Made by a program: the position numbers and the translations under genes. Below the pieces are notes generated by a model. The model made no database searches and was not told where the DNA came from. It saw only the letters and a program-made list of their open reading frames with translations. From positions 6,196,501 through 6,260,500 of the forward strand of contig NZ_CP152412.1 of the NCBI RefSeq assembly GCF_038957035.1: a stretch of DNA of 64,000 bases, read 5' to 3'. Of the stretch, positions 44,997-52,984 are shown piece by piece; the first letter of the stretch is position 1, and each line of letters begins with the position of its first letter. This DNA is from Bradyrhizobium sp. B097 (GTDB lineage Bacteria > Pseudomonadota > Alphaproteobacteria > Rhizobiales > Xanthobacteraceae).

Positions 44997-46454
44997 CTAC
45001 CCGCGTGCCGCACGCTTCCCCGCCAGGCAGTTCGCCATGGTCCGCACCGCGGCACCGATCTCGTTCTCGCGCCAGGCGGCGAAGCCGAGCAGGAGGCCGT
45101 GGTCGTGCGGCCGCTCCAGCGCAAGGCTCGACAGTGCGCGCACCTCGACCCCGGCGGCGACCAGCCGCGTCACGGCACTCTGGTCCGCGGCGCCATCCTT
45201 GAAACGCGCGATCAGCTGCATGCCGCCCGGCGGCACCTCGGCCGTGAGCACCGGCTCGAGCTGCCGCGCCAGCGCCGCGGCGAGGTGGTCGCGACGCGCG
45301 CGATAGATCCGCCGCATCCGCCGGACATGCGCCAGGAAATGTCCATCGGCCATGAAGCCGGCCAGCGCCTCCTGGACGTGCACGGAAGCGATCAGCCCGA
45401 GATGGCGCTGCGCGATCTCCATCGTCCGCGCCAGTTGTGGCGGCACCACCAGATAGCCGATGCGGATATCGGCGGTCATCGCCTTGGCGAAGGTGCCGAG
45501 ATAGAGCACGCGTCCCTCGCGATCGAGCCCTTGCAGCGCCGGCATCGGGCGGCTGTCATAGTGAAACTCGCCGTCGTAATCGTCCTCGACGATCCAGGTC
45601 TTGCCGGGCTCGGCCGCCGCCAGCAGCTCGGTGCGGCGTGCAACCGGCATCACCCGCCCGGTCGGGTGCTGATGTGAGGGCGTCGTGAAGATCAGCTTCG
45701 GCGCGCGCGCCTCGCGCGTCCGCATCATGCCCCATTGATCGAGCCTGACACCGACGACGTCGGCGCCGGCCGCGCGAAACGCTGCCGCGGCGCCGGGATA
45801 GCCGGGATCCTCGGTCCACACCGCATCACCAGTCACGATGGTGGTCGCGGCGATCAGCGTCAGCGCCGCCTGCGCCGTCGGCAGGATCAGGATCTGGTCG
45901 GCCTCGGCGCGCACGCCGCGACTGATTTCGAGGTAGTCGCGCAAGGCCTCGCGCAGGCTCGGCCGGTTGATCAGGGTCTGGTCGTTGAAGCGGCGGCGCA
46001 ACGCGCTGCGGCGCAGGCAGCGCGCCCAGATCTCGTGCGGAAATTCGCGCGCATCCGCTAGTCCAGGACGCAGCGGCCGGAAGTCGGCCTGGTAGGACAG
46101 CGGCCAATCCGAGTCCGAGAGCTGCAAGGCCCAGGGCGACAGCAGCGGTTTGCGGGCGGCATCGCGGCGCGGGGCCGGCACCGCCCTGGCGAAGCGCGCC
46201 TCGATATCGTCTGACACCACCGGCCGCCGCCGCGCGGCGACGCGCAGATACCCTTCGGCCGCGAGTTGCTCATAGGCGTGCGTCACCGTGTTGCGCGACA
46301 CGTCGAGCTCGGCCGCAAGCGTGCGGCTCGACGGCAGCACGGCCCCGCTCCTGATCCGGCCGCTGGCCATCAGCGCGCGCAGCTGCTGCGTCAGCTGCGC
46401 GGTCAGTCCGGCATCATCGGCACGCTTCAGCGCGAGCAATTCGGCAAGGATCAA
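44997..46454 (-). CDS. MocR/PdxR-type regulator (GntR HTH fused to aminotransferase-like domain)
   Basis: A 485-residue protein. The N-terminal GntR winged helix is QLTQQLRALMASGRIRSGAVLPSSRTLAAELDVSRNTVTHAYEQL; residues about 110-480 are fold-type I aminotransferase-like. The PLP lysine is expected in YLGTFAKAM. The start is TTG at 46454, supported by AAGGAG 6-7 bases upstream. It is divergent from the EamA transporter gene, with 81 bp between. By family knowledge it may sense a PLP-linked or amino-acid-like ligand and control that transporter and itself. Confidence 0.88.
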   Translation of the reverse strand: MILAELLALKRADDAGLTAQLTQQLRALMASGRIRSGAVLPSSRTLAAELDVSRNTVTHAYEQLAAEGYLRVAARRRPVVSDDIEARFARAVPAPRRDAARKPLLSPWALQLSDSDWPLSYQADFRPLRPGLADAREFPHEIWARCLRRSALRRRFNDQTLINRPSLREALRDYLEISRGVRAEADQILILPTAQAALTLIAATTIVTGDAVWTEDPGYPGAAAAFRAAGADVVGVRLDQWGMMRTREARAPKLIFTTPSHQHPTGRVMPVARRTELLAAAEPGKTWIVEDDYDGEFHYDSRPMPALQGLDREGRVLYLGTFAKAMTADIRIGYLVVPPQLARTMEIAQRHLGLIASVHVQEALAGFMADGHFLAHVRRMRRIYRARRDHLAAALARQLEPVLTAEVPPGGMQLIARFKDGAADQSAVTRLVAAGVEVRALSSLALERPHDHGLLLGFAAWRENEIGAAVRTMANCLAGKRAARG

Positions 46455-46492
46455 TCTGGCTCCTTCTATCTGTCAAATCTGGCTCTTTCGAT
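46454..46492. promoter_or_regulatory. Candidate MocR operator: direct repeat of ATCTGGCTCNTTCNAT
   Basis: ATCTGGCTCCTTCTAT (46454-46469) and ATCTGGCTCTTTCGAT (46477-46492) match at 14 of 16 positions and start 23 bp apart. The second repeat is also part of the palindrome GGCTCT-TTCGAT-AGAGCC. They lie between the divergent regulator and EamA genes, and the first copy covers the regulator's own ribosome-binding site, so autoregulation is likely. Confidence 0.65.
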
Positions 46493-46535
46493 AGAGCCAG
46501 CGTGATCCTATTCACAAGCGGTATCGCCTGCAAGG

Positions 46536-47444
46536 ATGCCGCCCGTGAACCCGTCGCTCTCCCCTGCCAAAGCCGTTGTTTTGTTCATCGTCGTGGTGCT
46601 GGCCTGGGGCACCAACTGGTCGGTGACGAAATCGCTGGTCGAGGCGGTGCCGCCGCTGTGGACCGCATCGATCCGCAGCTGGGTCGCCCTGATCGCCTTG
46701 CTGGTGATCCTGCGCGCCAGCGGCAATCTGATCATCCCGCGGATCGCCGATATCCCTGTCGTGCTCAGCGTCGCGCTGCTGCACATGACGTTCTTCTCGA
46801 CACTGGTCGCCGCCGGCCTGCGCTATCTGCCGGCCAGCAAGGGCGTCGTGCTCGGCTACACCACGCCGCTCTGGGTCGCGCTGGCCGCGGGCGCGGCGCG
46901 CACCGAACGGCTCGGCGCGCTGAAGCTCGTCGGCGTCGCGTTGGGGCTCGCCGGGCTCTGCGTGATCCTCAACCCGGCATCGCTGGACTGGAGCAATCTG
47001 CATGTCATCGCCGGGGCCGGCATGATCATCATCGCCGCGATCTGCTGGGCCGCCAACATCATCTATATCCGCTCGCACCGCTGGGTCGCGACGCCGTTGC
47101 AGCTCCTGCTCTGGCAAGTGCTGGTGGCAACGGTGGTGCTGACGATGACGGCGCTGGTTACCGAAGGCATCCCCACGGTGAAATGGTCGCCGCACCTCGT
47201 GCTGCTGTTCCTCTATTCCGGCTTCATCGGCACGGCGCTGGCTTATTGGGCGATGTCTGTTGTCAACAAGAGCCTGCCGGCGCTCACGACCTCGCTCGGC
47301 ACGACGGGGACGCCGATCGTCGGCATCGTCACCGCGGCGCTGCTACTCGGCGAACCGATAGATCTGTCGCTCGCGATTGCCGCAGCCCTGATCGTCGGCG
47401 GGATTGCGTTGAGCTCGCTCGCGGATGCGCCATCGCGTGCGTAA
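46536..47444 (+). CDS. EamA/DMT-family transporter
   Basis: A 302-residue, 10-helix drug/metabolite transporter (two EamA repeats). It has VVLAWGTNWSVTKSLVEAVPPLW in TM1 and a second repeat from about residue 155 (AGMIIIAAICWAANIIYIRSHRW). ATG 46536 or GTG 46545 could be the start (AAGGA precedes the GTG by 8 bases). It is divergent from the MocR regulator gene, which likely regulates it. Exported or imported compounds of this pairing are often amino-acid or vitamin-B6 related, but nothing specific is visible here. A TIR-bounded segment begins 3 bp after its stop codon. Confidence 0.9.
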   Translation: MPPVNPSLSPAKAVVLFIVVVLAWGTNWSVTKSLVEAVPPLWTASIRSWVALIALLVILRASGNLIIPRIADIPVVLSVALLHMTFFSTLVAAGLRYLPASKGVVLGYTTPLWVALAAGAARTERLGALKLVGVALGLAGLCVILNPASLDWSNLHVIAGAGMIIIAAICWAANIIYIRSHRWVATPLQLLLWQVLVATVVLTMTALVTEGIPTVKWSPHLVLLFLYSGFIGTALAYWAMSVVNKSLPALTTSLGTTGTPIVGIVTAALLLGEPIDLSLAIAAALIVGGIALSSLADAPSRA

Positions 47445-47447
47445 TTA

Positions 47448-48380
47448 GGGCCTGTACTCATAGATTCGTCACGTCCGCTTCGGTCTCGGAAGCTGACGTC
47501 GAACCCTACGTCGCTGCATGTCGGCCTTGGGCCAAGAGGCAACATTGTAGATCAGCTCCAACGTGACAAGAAAGGCGCGTCCTTAGCGTTTGCGTCATCA
47601 TAGAGGCGGCAGAAGAATTGACGCCGCGCCAGGGCAGCTTGTAACAGTCCTCGCTTTAAGGGCAGCTTGGAGAATTGCACTTTGATGCGGTTCAGAAGGT
47701 TAATCGTCGTTTTAGGTGTCCTCCTCGTGTCGGTGGGCGCCGTAGTGCTCGGACGTAGAGCCTATGTTGAGGCGTTCGGCAGCGATGAGATGGATTACCG
47801 CGGCGAGAAGATCCGACTGTCAAAGAAGTATGTCGATTACGACGACTACAAGAACGATCCGGCCAACCTTGCAGCATCGGAGATTCCGCGCGTTGAGAAG
47901 CTCATGACAGATGCGCAGGTTGGCCCGGATTTCGCGGACTGGCACGACGTCGCGCATCAGCTCAGCAACATCAAGTTTCCGGGCTACGGCATGGCAAGCG
48001 GTGCAAACGTTGTCGCCGCCGGACGAGAGTTTGCCGTCCGATCCATGGAAATCCCGCAAGTCGCGAAGGAACGCTATTTCGTTCTCGAAAAGCTGGCAGG
48101 GGGGAGGTTCCGTCTGGCTGATGATTTCGTGACACGGCGCGACCCTGGGTCGGCTTTTGCCCCGATATCCTCCATTCACCTCGTTGACGACAGACTGGTT
48201 TATGCCGACCGCAATGGCAGGGTTGTCCGCGAGACGCCTGTAGCACGCTGAGAGGCCGCGTTCATTCCATCTACCGCTCACAAGGAATGGAGTCCGCTTT
48301 GGGTCAAAAGCCGCCGATAACTACCGAACCGGGCAACTTCCGCTTTATGACTGGAAGCCGACGGTCATGAGTACACGCCC
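47448..48380. mobile_element. 933-bp segment bounded by 14-bp inverted repeats and TA dinucleotides
   Basis: The left end GGGCCTGTACTCAT (47448-47461) is the inverse, with one mismatch, of the right end ATGAGTACACGCCC (48367-48380). Each is flanked by TA (47446-47447 and 48381-48382), the target duplication expected for IS630/mariner- or IS427-like elements. The inner sequence encodes one 188-residue protein and no transposase. Removing the segment with one TA restores a TAA stop for the yeeE-type gene. It is therefore read as a non-autonomous element (or decayed IS) carrying a passenger gene. Confidence 0.6.
47685..48251 (+). CDS. Membrane-anchored hypothetical protein (passenger of the TIR element)
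   Basis: A 188-residue protein with an N-terminal signal anchor (RLIVVLGVLLVSVGAVVLG, about residues 5-23) and a soluble acidic/basic remainder with YRGEKIRLSKKYVDYDDYKN near the start. It is not recognised. ATG 47685 is chosen with GGAG 12 bases upstream; an in-frame TTG at 47667 is possible. GC is lower than in neighbouring genes. It is the only gene in the TIR-bounded segment and is not obviously a transposase. The soluble part probably faces the periplasm. Confidence 0.65.
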   Translation: MRFRRLIVVLGVLLVSVGAVVLGRRAYVEAFGSDEMDYRGEKIRLSKKYVDYDDYKNDPANLAASEIPRVEKLMTDAQVGPDFADWHDVAHQLSNIKFPGYGMASGANVVAAGREFAVRSMEIPQVAKERYFVLEKLAGGRFRLADDFVTRRDPGSAFAPISSIHLVDDRLVYADRNGRVVRETPVAR

Positions 48381-49435
48381 TAGGCCGTCGCGAGCGGCCT
48401 GACCCGCAAGCTCCCGCGCAGGCCGGCGCCGGTGCCGAGCATGATACCGGCGATTGCGATGAAGGACGACAGCGACAGCGTCGACAGTCCGGTCAGCCCC
48501 TGCCCGACCGAGCAGCCGAACGCCATCACGCCGCCCACGCCCATCAGCGCGGCGCCGCTTGCCGAGCGCAGCATGTGCTGCGGCGAGCGATAGCCTTCGA
48601 GCTGGAAGCGCCCGGTGGTAACAGCGGTGACCAGGCTGCCGGCGAACACGCCGAACACGGTGACGATGCCGAAATTGAGCGTCGAGCCGGTCGACAGCAT
48701 CACATATTGCAGGGCGTCGGCGATCGGCGCGATGAAGGTGAGCGACGTCACCGGTACCGGATTGAAATCATCGGCGCCGAGATAGCCGGTCGCGTACCAG
48801 CCGCCCGCCACCAGCAGGCCGACGATCAGGCCGGCCGCGATCTGGCCCGGCGATTTGCGGAACGGCGCATGGGCAAAGGCGAAAATGATCAGGACGGCTG
48901 ACAGCACCGAGGCCGCCACCATCCGCGCCGGCACCGCGCCAAGGCCGATGCTTGCCAATAGCGCCGGCACCGAATTGGCCGACACCGTGGCCTGCGACGC
49001 CTGCACCATTGCGATCCGCATCGGCGCGATCAGGCCCTTCAGCGTCATCTCGGCAAAGATGCCGAGCACGATCACGACCACAAAGGACCGCAGGTTGCCG
49101 CGCCCGAGCAGCACCAGCGCCCGCGAGCCGCAACCGTTCGACAGCACCATGCCGTAGCCGAACAACAGCCCGCCGAGGAACATCACCGGCGCCGAGAATG
49201 ACGGCTGCAGATAGATCGACTTGCCGAGATCGACGAGGCCGGCCGCCGCCAGCAGCTGCGAGGCCGCGATCGCAACCCCCATCGCCAGCGCGTAGGTGCG
49301 CACCAGCCGGCCGTCACCATCAGCCCACCAGCCACGCAGGCCGCTCATCATGCAGAAGCCGCTGACGAGCCCGACCGAGCCATAGATCAGGCCGATGATC
49401 AGGGCGGCGAGGATGACGATCGTGGCGGGGTCCAT
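48380..49435 (-). CDS. YeeE/YedE-family sulfur (thiosulfate) transporter
   Basis: A 351-residue membrane protein with about 9-10 helices. Conserved family cysteines are in SGFCMMSG, LSNGCGSRALVLLGRGNLRSF and MAFGCSVGQGLTGLS, the latter two being the duplicated signature. YeeE imports thiosulfate through cysteine relays; some relatives import other sulfur compounds. No TusA-like gene is adjacent. The stop codon TAG lies at the very end of the TIR-bounded segment (48380-48382); before its insertion it would have been TAA. Confidence 0.88.
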   Translation of the reverse strand: MDPATIVILAALIIGLIYGSVGLVSGFCMMSGLRGWWADGDGRLVRTYALAMGVAIAASQLLAAAGLVDLGKSIYLQPSFSAPVMFLGGLLFGYGMVLSNGCGSRALVLLGRGNLRSFVVVIVLGIFAEMTLKGLIAPMRIAMVQASQATVSANSVPALLASIGLGAVPARMVAASVLSAVLIIFAFAHAPFRKSPGQIAAGLIVGLLVAGGWYATGYLGADDFNPVPVTSLTFIAPIADALQYVMLSTGSTLNFGIVTVFGVFAGSLVTAVTTGRFQLEGYRSPQHMLRSASGAALMGVGGVMAFGCSVGQGLTGLSTLSLSSFIAIAGIMLGTGAGLRGSLRVRPLATA

Positions 49436-49578
49436 AACAATCCTTCAATTGCCTTCGTCATTGCGGGCGAAGCGAAAAGCGCACCGCAAGGCGCGCGGAT
49501 CGTGGCGGCCAAGCGGCCTCAGGCCATGACTAATCGACTGGCCGTTCAATTCAAGGGGCTTGTTGCGGCCCGGCGGCC

Positions 49579-51009
49579 TCAGAGATTTGGTGGTGGGGCC
49601 GTGCCCAGAAGCGCTTCGATCGACAGGCCGAGCCCGAGCAATCTGGCATCGCTGCCGACCGGACCGTCGAGCTCGAGCCCGACCGGCAGGCCATCAGGCG
49701 TCATGCCGGCATAGAGCGACAGCCCGGGAAGGCCGGCGTTGCTGCCGGGGTCGGTGTTGCGGATCATGGTGCCGAAGGTCGGCACCGTCTCACCGCCATT
49801 GACCGACATGTCGCCGGACCCGGTCTTCTCGTCGATCACAGGCGCAGGCGCGATCGTGGTCGGAAACAGGATAGCGTCCAGTCTGTTGTCCCTGAGATAC
49901 GCCGCATAGATCGCCTGCAGCGCCGGCCGCTGCAACTTGATCGCATCATCATAGGCGGCGCCGAAGGCATCCGCGGTGATGGCGCCGAACGCCCCGACGA
50001 CGTCGGGACTGGCGACGCCGGCCGCGATGTCGGACAGCGTGATCCCTTCGATCCCGGAGGCGGCGAGCCAGGCCGGGATATCGGCGATCGGTTCATGCAG
50101 CGCGACCACGAAGGACACCTTGTTGTTCTGCTCGAACAGGTCGGGCATATCGACATCGACCAGCACCGCGCCGGCCGCGGTGAGCCGGGCGCAGGCCGCG
50201 CGGGCAACGGCCTCGACATCGCGATCGAGGCCGCTCCAGAAACAGGCGGGAATGCCGAGACGCACGCCGCGTAGCGGAATGTTCGTTGCCCGCGGCGTGC
50301 CCGTGATCACGGCATCGAGCAGCGCGACGTCGCCGACCGTGCGTCCCATCGGGCCGACGGTGTCGCGGGTATGGCTGATCGGAACCACCTGGTTGTCGTC
50401 GTGGTAGCGCCGCTCGGCACCGCCATTGCCGACCGAAGGCCTGAGGCCCACGGTCCCGGTCAGCGCCGCGGGCACGCGGGTCGAGCCGCCGGTGTCCGAT
50501 CCGAGGCCGCAGGTGGCGATCCGCGCGGCGATCGCCGCCGACGTTCCGCCTGATGACCCGCCCGGGATCCGGGTCGTGTCGTAGGGATTCCGCACGGGTC
50601 CCGCGAACGGCGCGAGATTGGTGCTGGTGATGCCGAAGGCGAGCTCGTGCAGATTGGTCTTGCCGATGACCAGGGCCCCGGCGTCGAGCAGCTTTTGCAG
50701 CGACGGCGCATTGCGCGCAGGCCGCGCGTGTTGCAGCGCCGGCGTGCCGCCGGATGTCGGCAGGTCCGATGTGTTGATGTTGTCCTTCACCACGATCGGA
50801 AGCCCGGCCAGTACGCCGGTGCGTTTCCCGGCATCGACCTCGCGCGCCGCCGCCAGCGCGCCGTCGCGGTTCAGCACGATGAAGGCGTTGAGGTGCTTGA
50901 GCCGCTCAGCTCGATCGAGCGCCGCTTCGACGATCCTGACCGCCGTTACTTTCCGGTCGCGGATGTCAGCCACAATCTCCGCAGCGGTTGGTTCATTGGT
51001 ATCGGCCAT
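49579..51009 (-). CDS. Amidase, indoleacetamide hydrolase-like
   Basis: A 476-residue amidase-signature enzyme with K75 (GLPIVVKDNI), cis-S152 (PGGSSGGTSAAI) and S176 (GSDTGGSTRVPAALTGTVGLRPS). The N-terminal region and the GITSTNLAPFAGPVRNPYDTTR stretch resemble the indoleacetamide/mandelamide hydrolase branch. It lies 36 bp downstream of paaK on the same strand, so it may be read with the phenylacetate operon and release an arylacetic acid from its amide. The ATG at 51009 is preceded by a weak GGGG at about 8 bases. Confidence 0.88.
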   Translation of the reverse strand: MADTNEPTAAEIVADIRDRKVTAVRIVEAALDRAERLKHLNAFIVLNRDGALAAAREVDAGKRTGVLAGLPIVVKDNINTSDLPTSGGTPALQHARPARNAPSLQKLLDAGALVIGKTNLHELAFGITSTNLAPFAGPVRNPYDTTRIPGGSSGGTSAAIAARIATCGLGSDTGGSTRVPAALTGTVGLRPSVGNGGAERRYHDDNQVVPISHTRDTVGPMGRTVGDVALLDAVITGTPRATNIPLRGVRLGIPACFWSGLDRDVEAVARAACARLTAAGAVLVDVDMPDLFEQNNKVSFVVALHEPIADIPAWLAASGIEGITLSDIAAGVASPDVVGAFGAITADAFGAAYDDAIKLQRPALQAIYAAYLRDNRLDAILFPTTIAPAPVIDEKTGSGDMSVNGGETVPTFGTMIRNTDPGSNAGLPGLSLYAGMTPDGLPVGLELDGPVGSDARLLGLGLSIEALLGTAPPPNL

Positions 51010-51045
51010 GGAAACCCCGCGCCCTCCAGCATTGCGGGCGAGAGG

Positions 51046-52374
51046 CTATTCTTTCGGCCGCTTGTCGTAAACCCGCTTCGCCTTGCCGAGCGAACGTTCG
51101 AGCGTCTCGGGCGCGACGACGCGGACGCGGGTCGAGATGCCGATCGTATTCTTGATGAAACCCGCGACCTTCTCGGCGTGCGCGGTCAGCCCCTCGCCGT
51201 CCCAGCTCTCGGGCCGGGCTTCGGCGAGCACCGTCATCTCGTCCATGCGGCCTTCGCGGGTCAGTTCTATAACAAAATGGCCGCCGCACCAGTCGGTCGC
51301 CAGCAGCGCTTCCTCGATCTGGGTCGGAAACACGTTGACGCCGCGCAGGATGATCATGTCGTCGGAGCGGCCGGTCACCTTCTCCATCCGCCGCATGCCC
51401 GGCCGCGCCGTGCCTAATAACAGCCGCGTCAGGTCGCGGGTGCGATAGCGGATGATCGGAAAACCTTCCTTGGTCAGCGAGGTGAACACCAGTTCGCCCT
51501 TCTCGCCGTCGGGCAGCACCTTGCCGGTCAGGGGATCGATCACCTCGGGATAGAAGTGGTCTTCCCAGATGTGCAGGCCATCCTTCGTCTCCACGCATTC
51601 CTGCGCGACGCCGGGGCCAATCACCTCCGAGAGGCCGTAGATATCGGTGGCGTCCATGTCGAAGGCCTGCTCGATCTCGACCCGCATCGCGTTGGTCCAC
51701 GGCTCGGCGCCGAAGATGCCGAACTTCAGCGACGATTTGCGCGGGTCGAGCCCCTGCCGCTTGAATTCATCGAGGATTGCCAGCATGTAGCTCGGCGTCA
51801 CCGTGATGATGTCGGGCCTGAAATCATTGATGAGCTGCACCTGCCGCTCGGTCATGCCGCCGGAGATCGGGATCACGGTGCAGCCGAGCCGCTCGGCGCC
51901 GTAATGCGCGCCGAGACCGCCGGTGAACAGGCCATAGCCGTAGGCGTTGTGCATCAGCATGCCGGTGCGGCCGCCGGCGGCGCGGATCGAGCGCGCCATC
52001 ACGTCCGCCCAGGTATCGATGTCGTTCCTGGTGTAGCCGACCACGATCGGCTTGCCGGTCGTGCCGGAAGAAGCATGGACGCGAACGAGCTGTTCGCGCG
52101 GCACCGCGAACATGTTGAAGGGATAATTGTCGCGCAGATCGGTCTTCACCGTGAACGGAAATTTTCCGAGATCGGACAGCTGCTTGAAGTCCGTGGGGTG
52201 CACGCCGGCCGCGTCAAAACTCTTCTTGTAATGCGCGACATTGTCATAGGCGTGCTTGAGCGACCAGGCGAGCCGCCTGGTCTGCAGCGCCATGATCTCG
52301 TCGCGCGAGGCGCGTTCGGCCGCATCGAGCTCGGCGTGATAGCCGCTATCCCTGACGTTGAGCTTTGCCATCAC
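51046..52374 (-). CDS. paaK: Phenylacetate-CoA ligase
   Basis: A 442-residue ANL-superfamily ligase. The ATP-binding loop SSGTTGKPIVVGYT, YGLSEVIGPGVAQECVETKDGLH and RTRDLTRLL are PaaK hallmarks. It activates phenylacetate with ATP and CoA to phenylacetyl-CoA, the substrate of PaaABCDE, in the cytoplasm. It lies 13 bp after paaI. Confidence 0.95.
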   Translation of the reverse strand: MMAKLNVRDSGYHAELDAAERASRDEIMALQTRRLAWSLKHAYDNVAHYKKSFDAAGVHPTDFKQLSDLGKFPFTVKTDLRDNYPFNMFAVPREQLVRVHASSGTTGKPIVVGYTRNDIDTWADVMARSIRAAGGRTGMLMHNAYGYGLFTGGLGAHYGAERLGCTVIPISGGMTERQVQLINDFRPDIITVTPSYMLAILDEFKRQGLDPRKSSLKFGIFGAEPWTNAMRVEIEQAFDMDATDIYGLSEVIGPGVAQECVETKDGLHIWEDHFYPEVIDPLTGKVLPDGEKGELVFTSLTKEGFPIIRYRTRDLTRLLLGTARPGMRRMEKVTGRSDDMIILRGVNVFPTQIEEALLATDWCGGHFVIELTREGRMDEMTVLAEARPESWDGEGLTAHAEKVAGFIKNTIGISTRVRVVAPETLERSLGKAKRVYDKRPKE

Positions 52375-52387
52375 ATTTCCCCCGAAA

Positions 52388-52846
52388 TCATTGTGCCTTG
52401 ATGTCCGTGTCCGGCAGCCAGGTGCCTTGTATCACGCGCGAATGTCCGCGGAACTCGGCGATCACGCTGTCGCCGGCGGTGACGCGCACGTCGTAGATTC
52501 CCGAGCGGCCGCTGCGCGAAATCTCGCGCGCGGTCGCCACCAGACGGTCGCCGAGCTTGCCGGGCCGGATGAAAGTGACGTTGCCCTGCGCCGCCACCGC
52601 GCGATCGTTGCGGCTGTTGCAGGCAAAGGCGAAGGCTGAATCGGCGAGCGTGAAGATGTAGCCGCCATGGCAGATGCGCTGGCCGTTGACCATGTGCGGC
52701 AGCACCGTCATCGCCATCACCGCCTGCCCCGGCTTGATCTCGACCAGCTCCATGCCGAGGCCCTTGCTGGCGTCGTCTTCCTTCCACATCGCGTCCGCGC
52801 AAGCGCGAGCGACATCTTCGGGCGATAGCGTAGCCTTCACGTTCAC
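52388..52846 (-). CDS. paaI: Hydroxyphenylacetyl-CoA thioesterase PaaI
   Basis: A 152-residue hotdog-fold thioesterase. It has ICHGGYIFTLADSAFAFACNSRN and GNVTFIRPGKLGDRL. PaaI removes CoA from dead-end ring-hydroxylated products of the Paa pathway. GTG 52846 is chosen because AGGGAG lies 6 bases upstream and the length matches the family (about 140-150 residues); an upstream frame to 52942 enters a palindromic repeat. It is separated from paaE by 138 bp holding that repeat. Confidence 0.9.
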   Translation of the reverse strand: MNVKATLSPEDVARACADAMWKEDDASKGLGMELVEIKPGQAVMAMTVLPHMVNGQRICHGGYIFTLADSAFAFACNSRNDRAVAAQGNVTFIRPGKLGDRLVATAREISRSGRSGIYDVRVTAGDSVIAEFRGHSRVIQGTWLPDTDIKAQ

Positions 52847-52936
52847 ATCGAACTCCCTGTGCGCGGACCCGTTGCGACGGGCCTCTTGGTGTCTCGTCAG
52901 TGTTGGGCGCGACGCGCGAGGCGTCAACGCCACTTC

Positions 52937-52978
52937 CGTCATTCCGGGGCGATGCGCAGCATCGAACCCGGAATGACG
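52937..52978. repeat. Palindromic repeat (family E, short copy) inside the paa operon
   Basis: CGTCATTCCGGGGCGATGC pairs with GCATCGAACCCGGAATGACG; 42 bp in all. It lies between paaE (stop 52985) and paaI (start 52846). Confidence 0.85.
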
Positions 52979-52984
52979 ACAATC

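Noticed and set aside
44960..45010. tRNA-like GGTTCGA segment
   Set aside because: No acceptor stem, D-arm or anticodon arm can be built around it.
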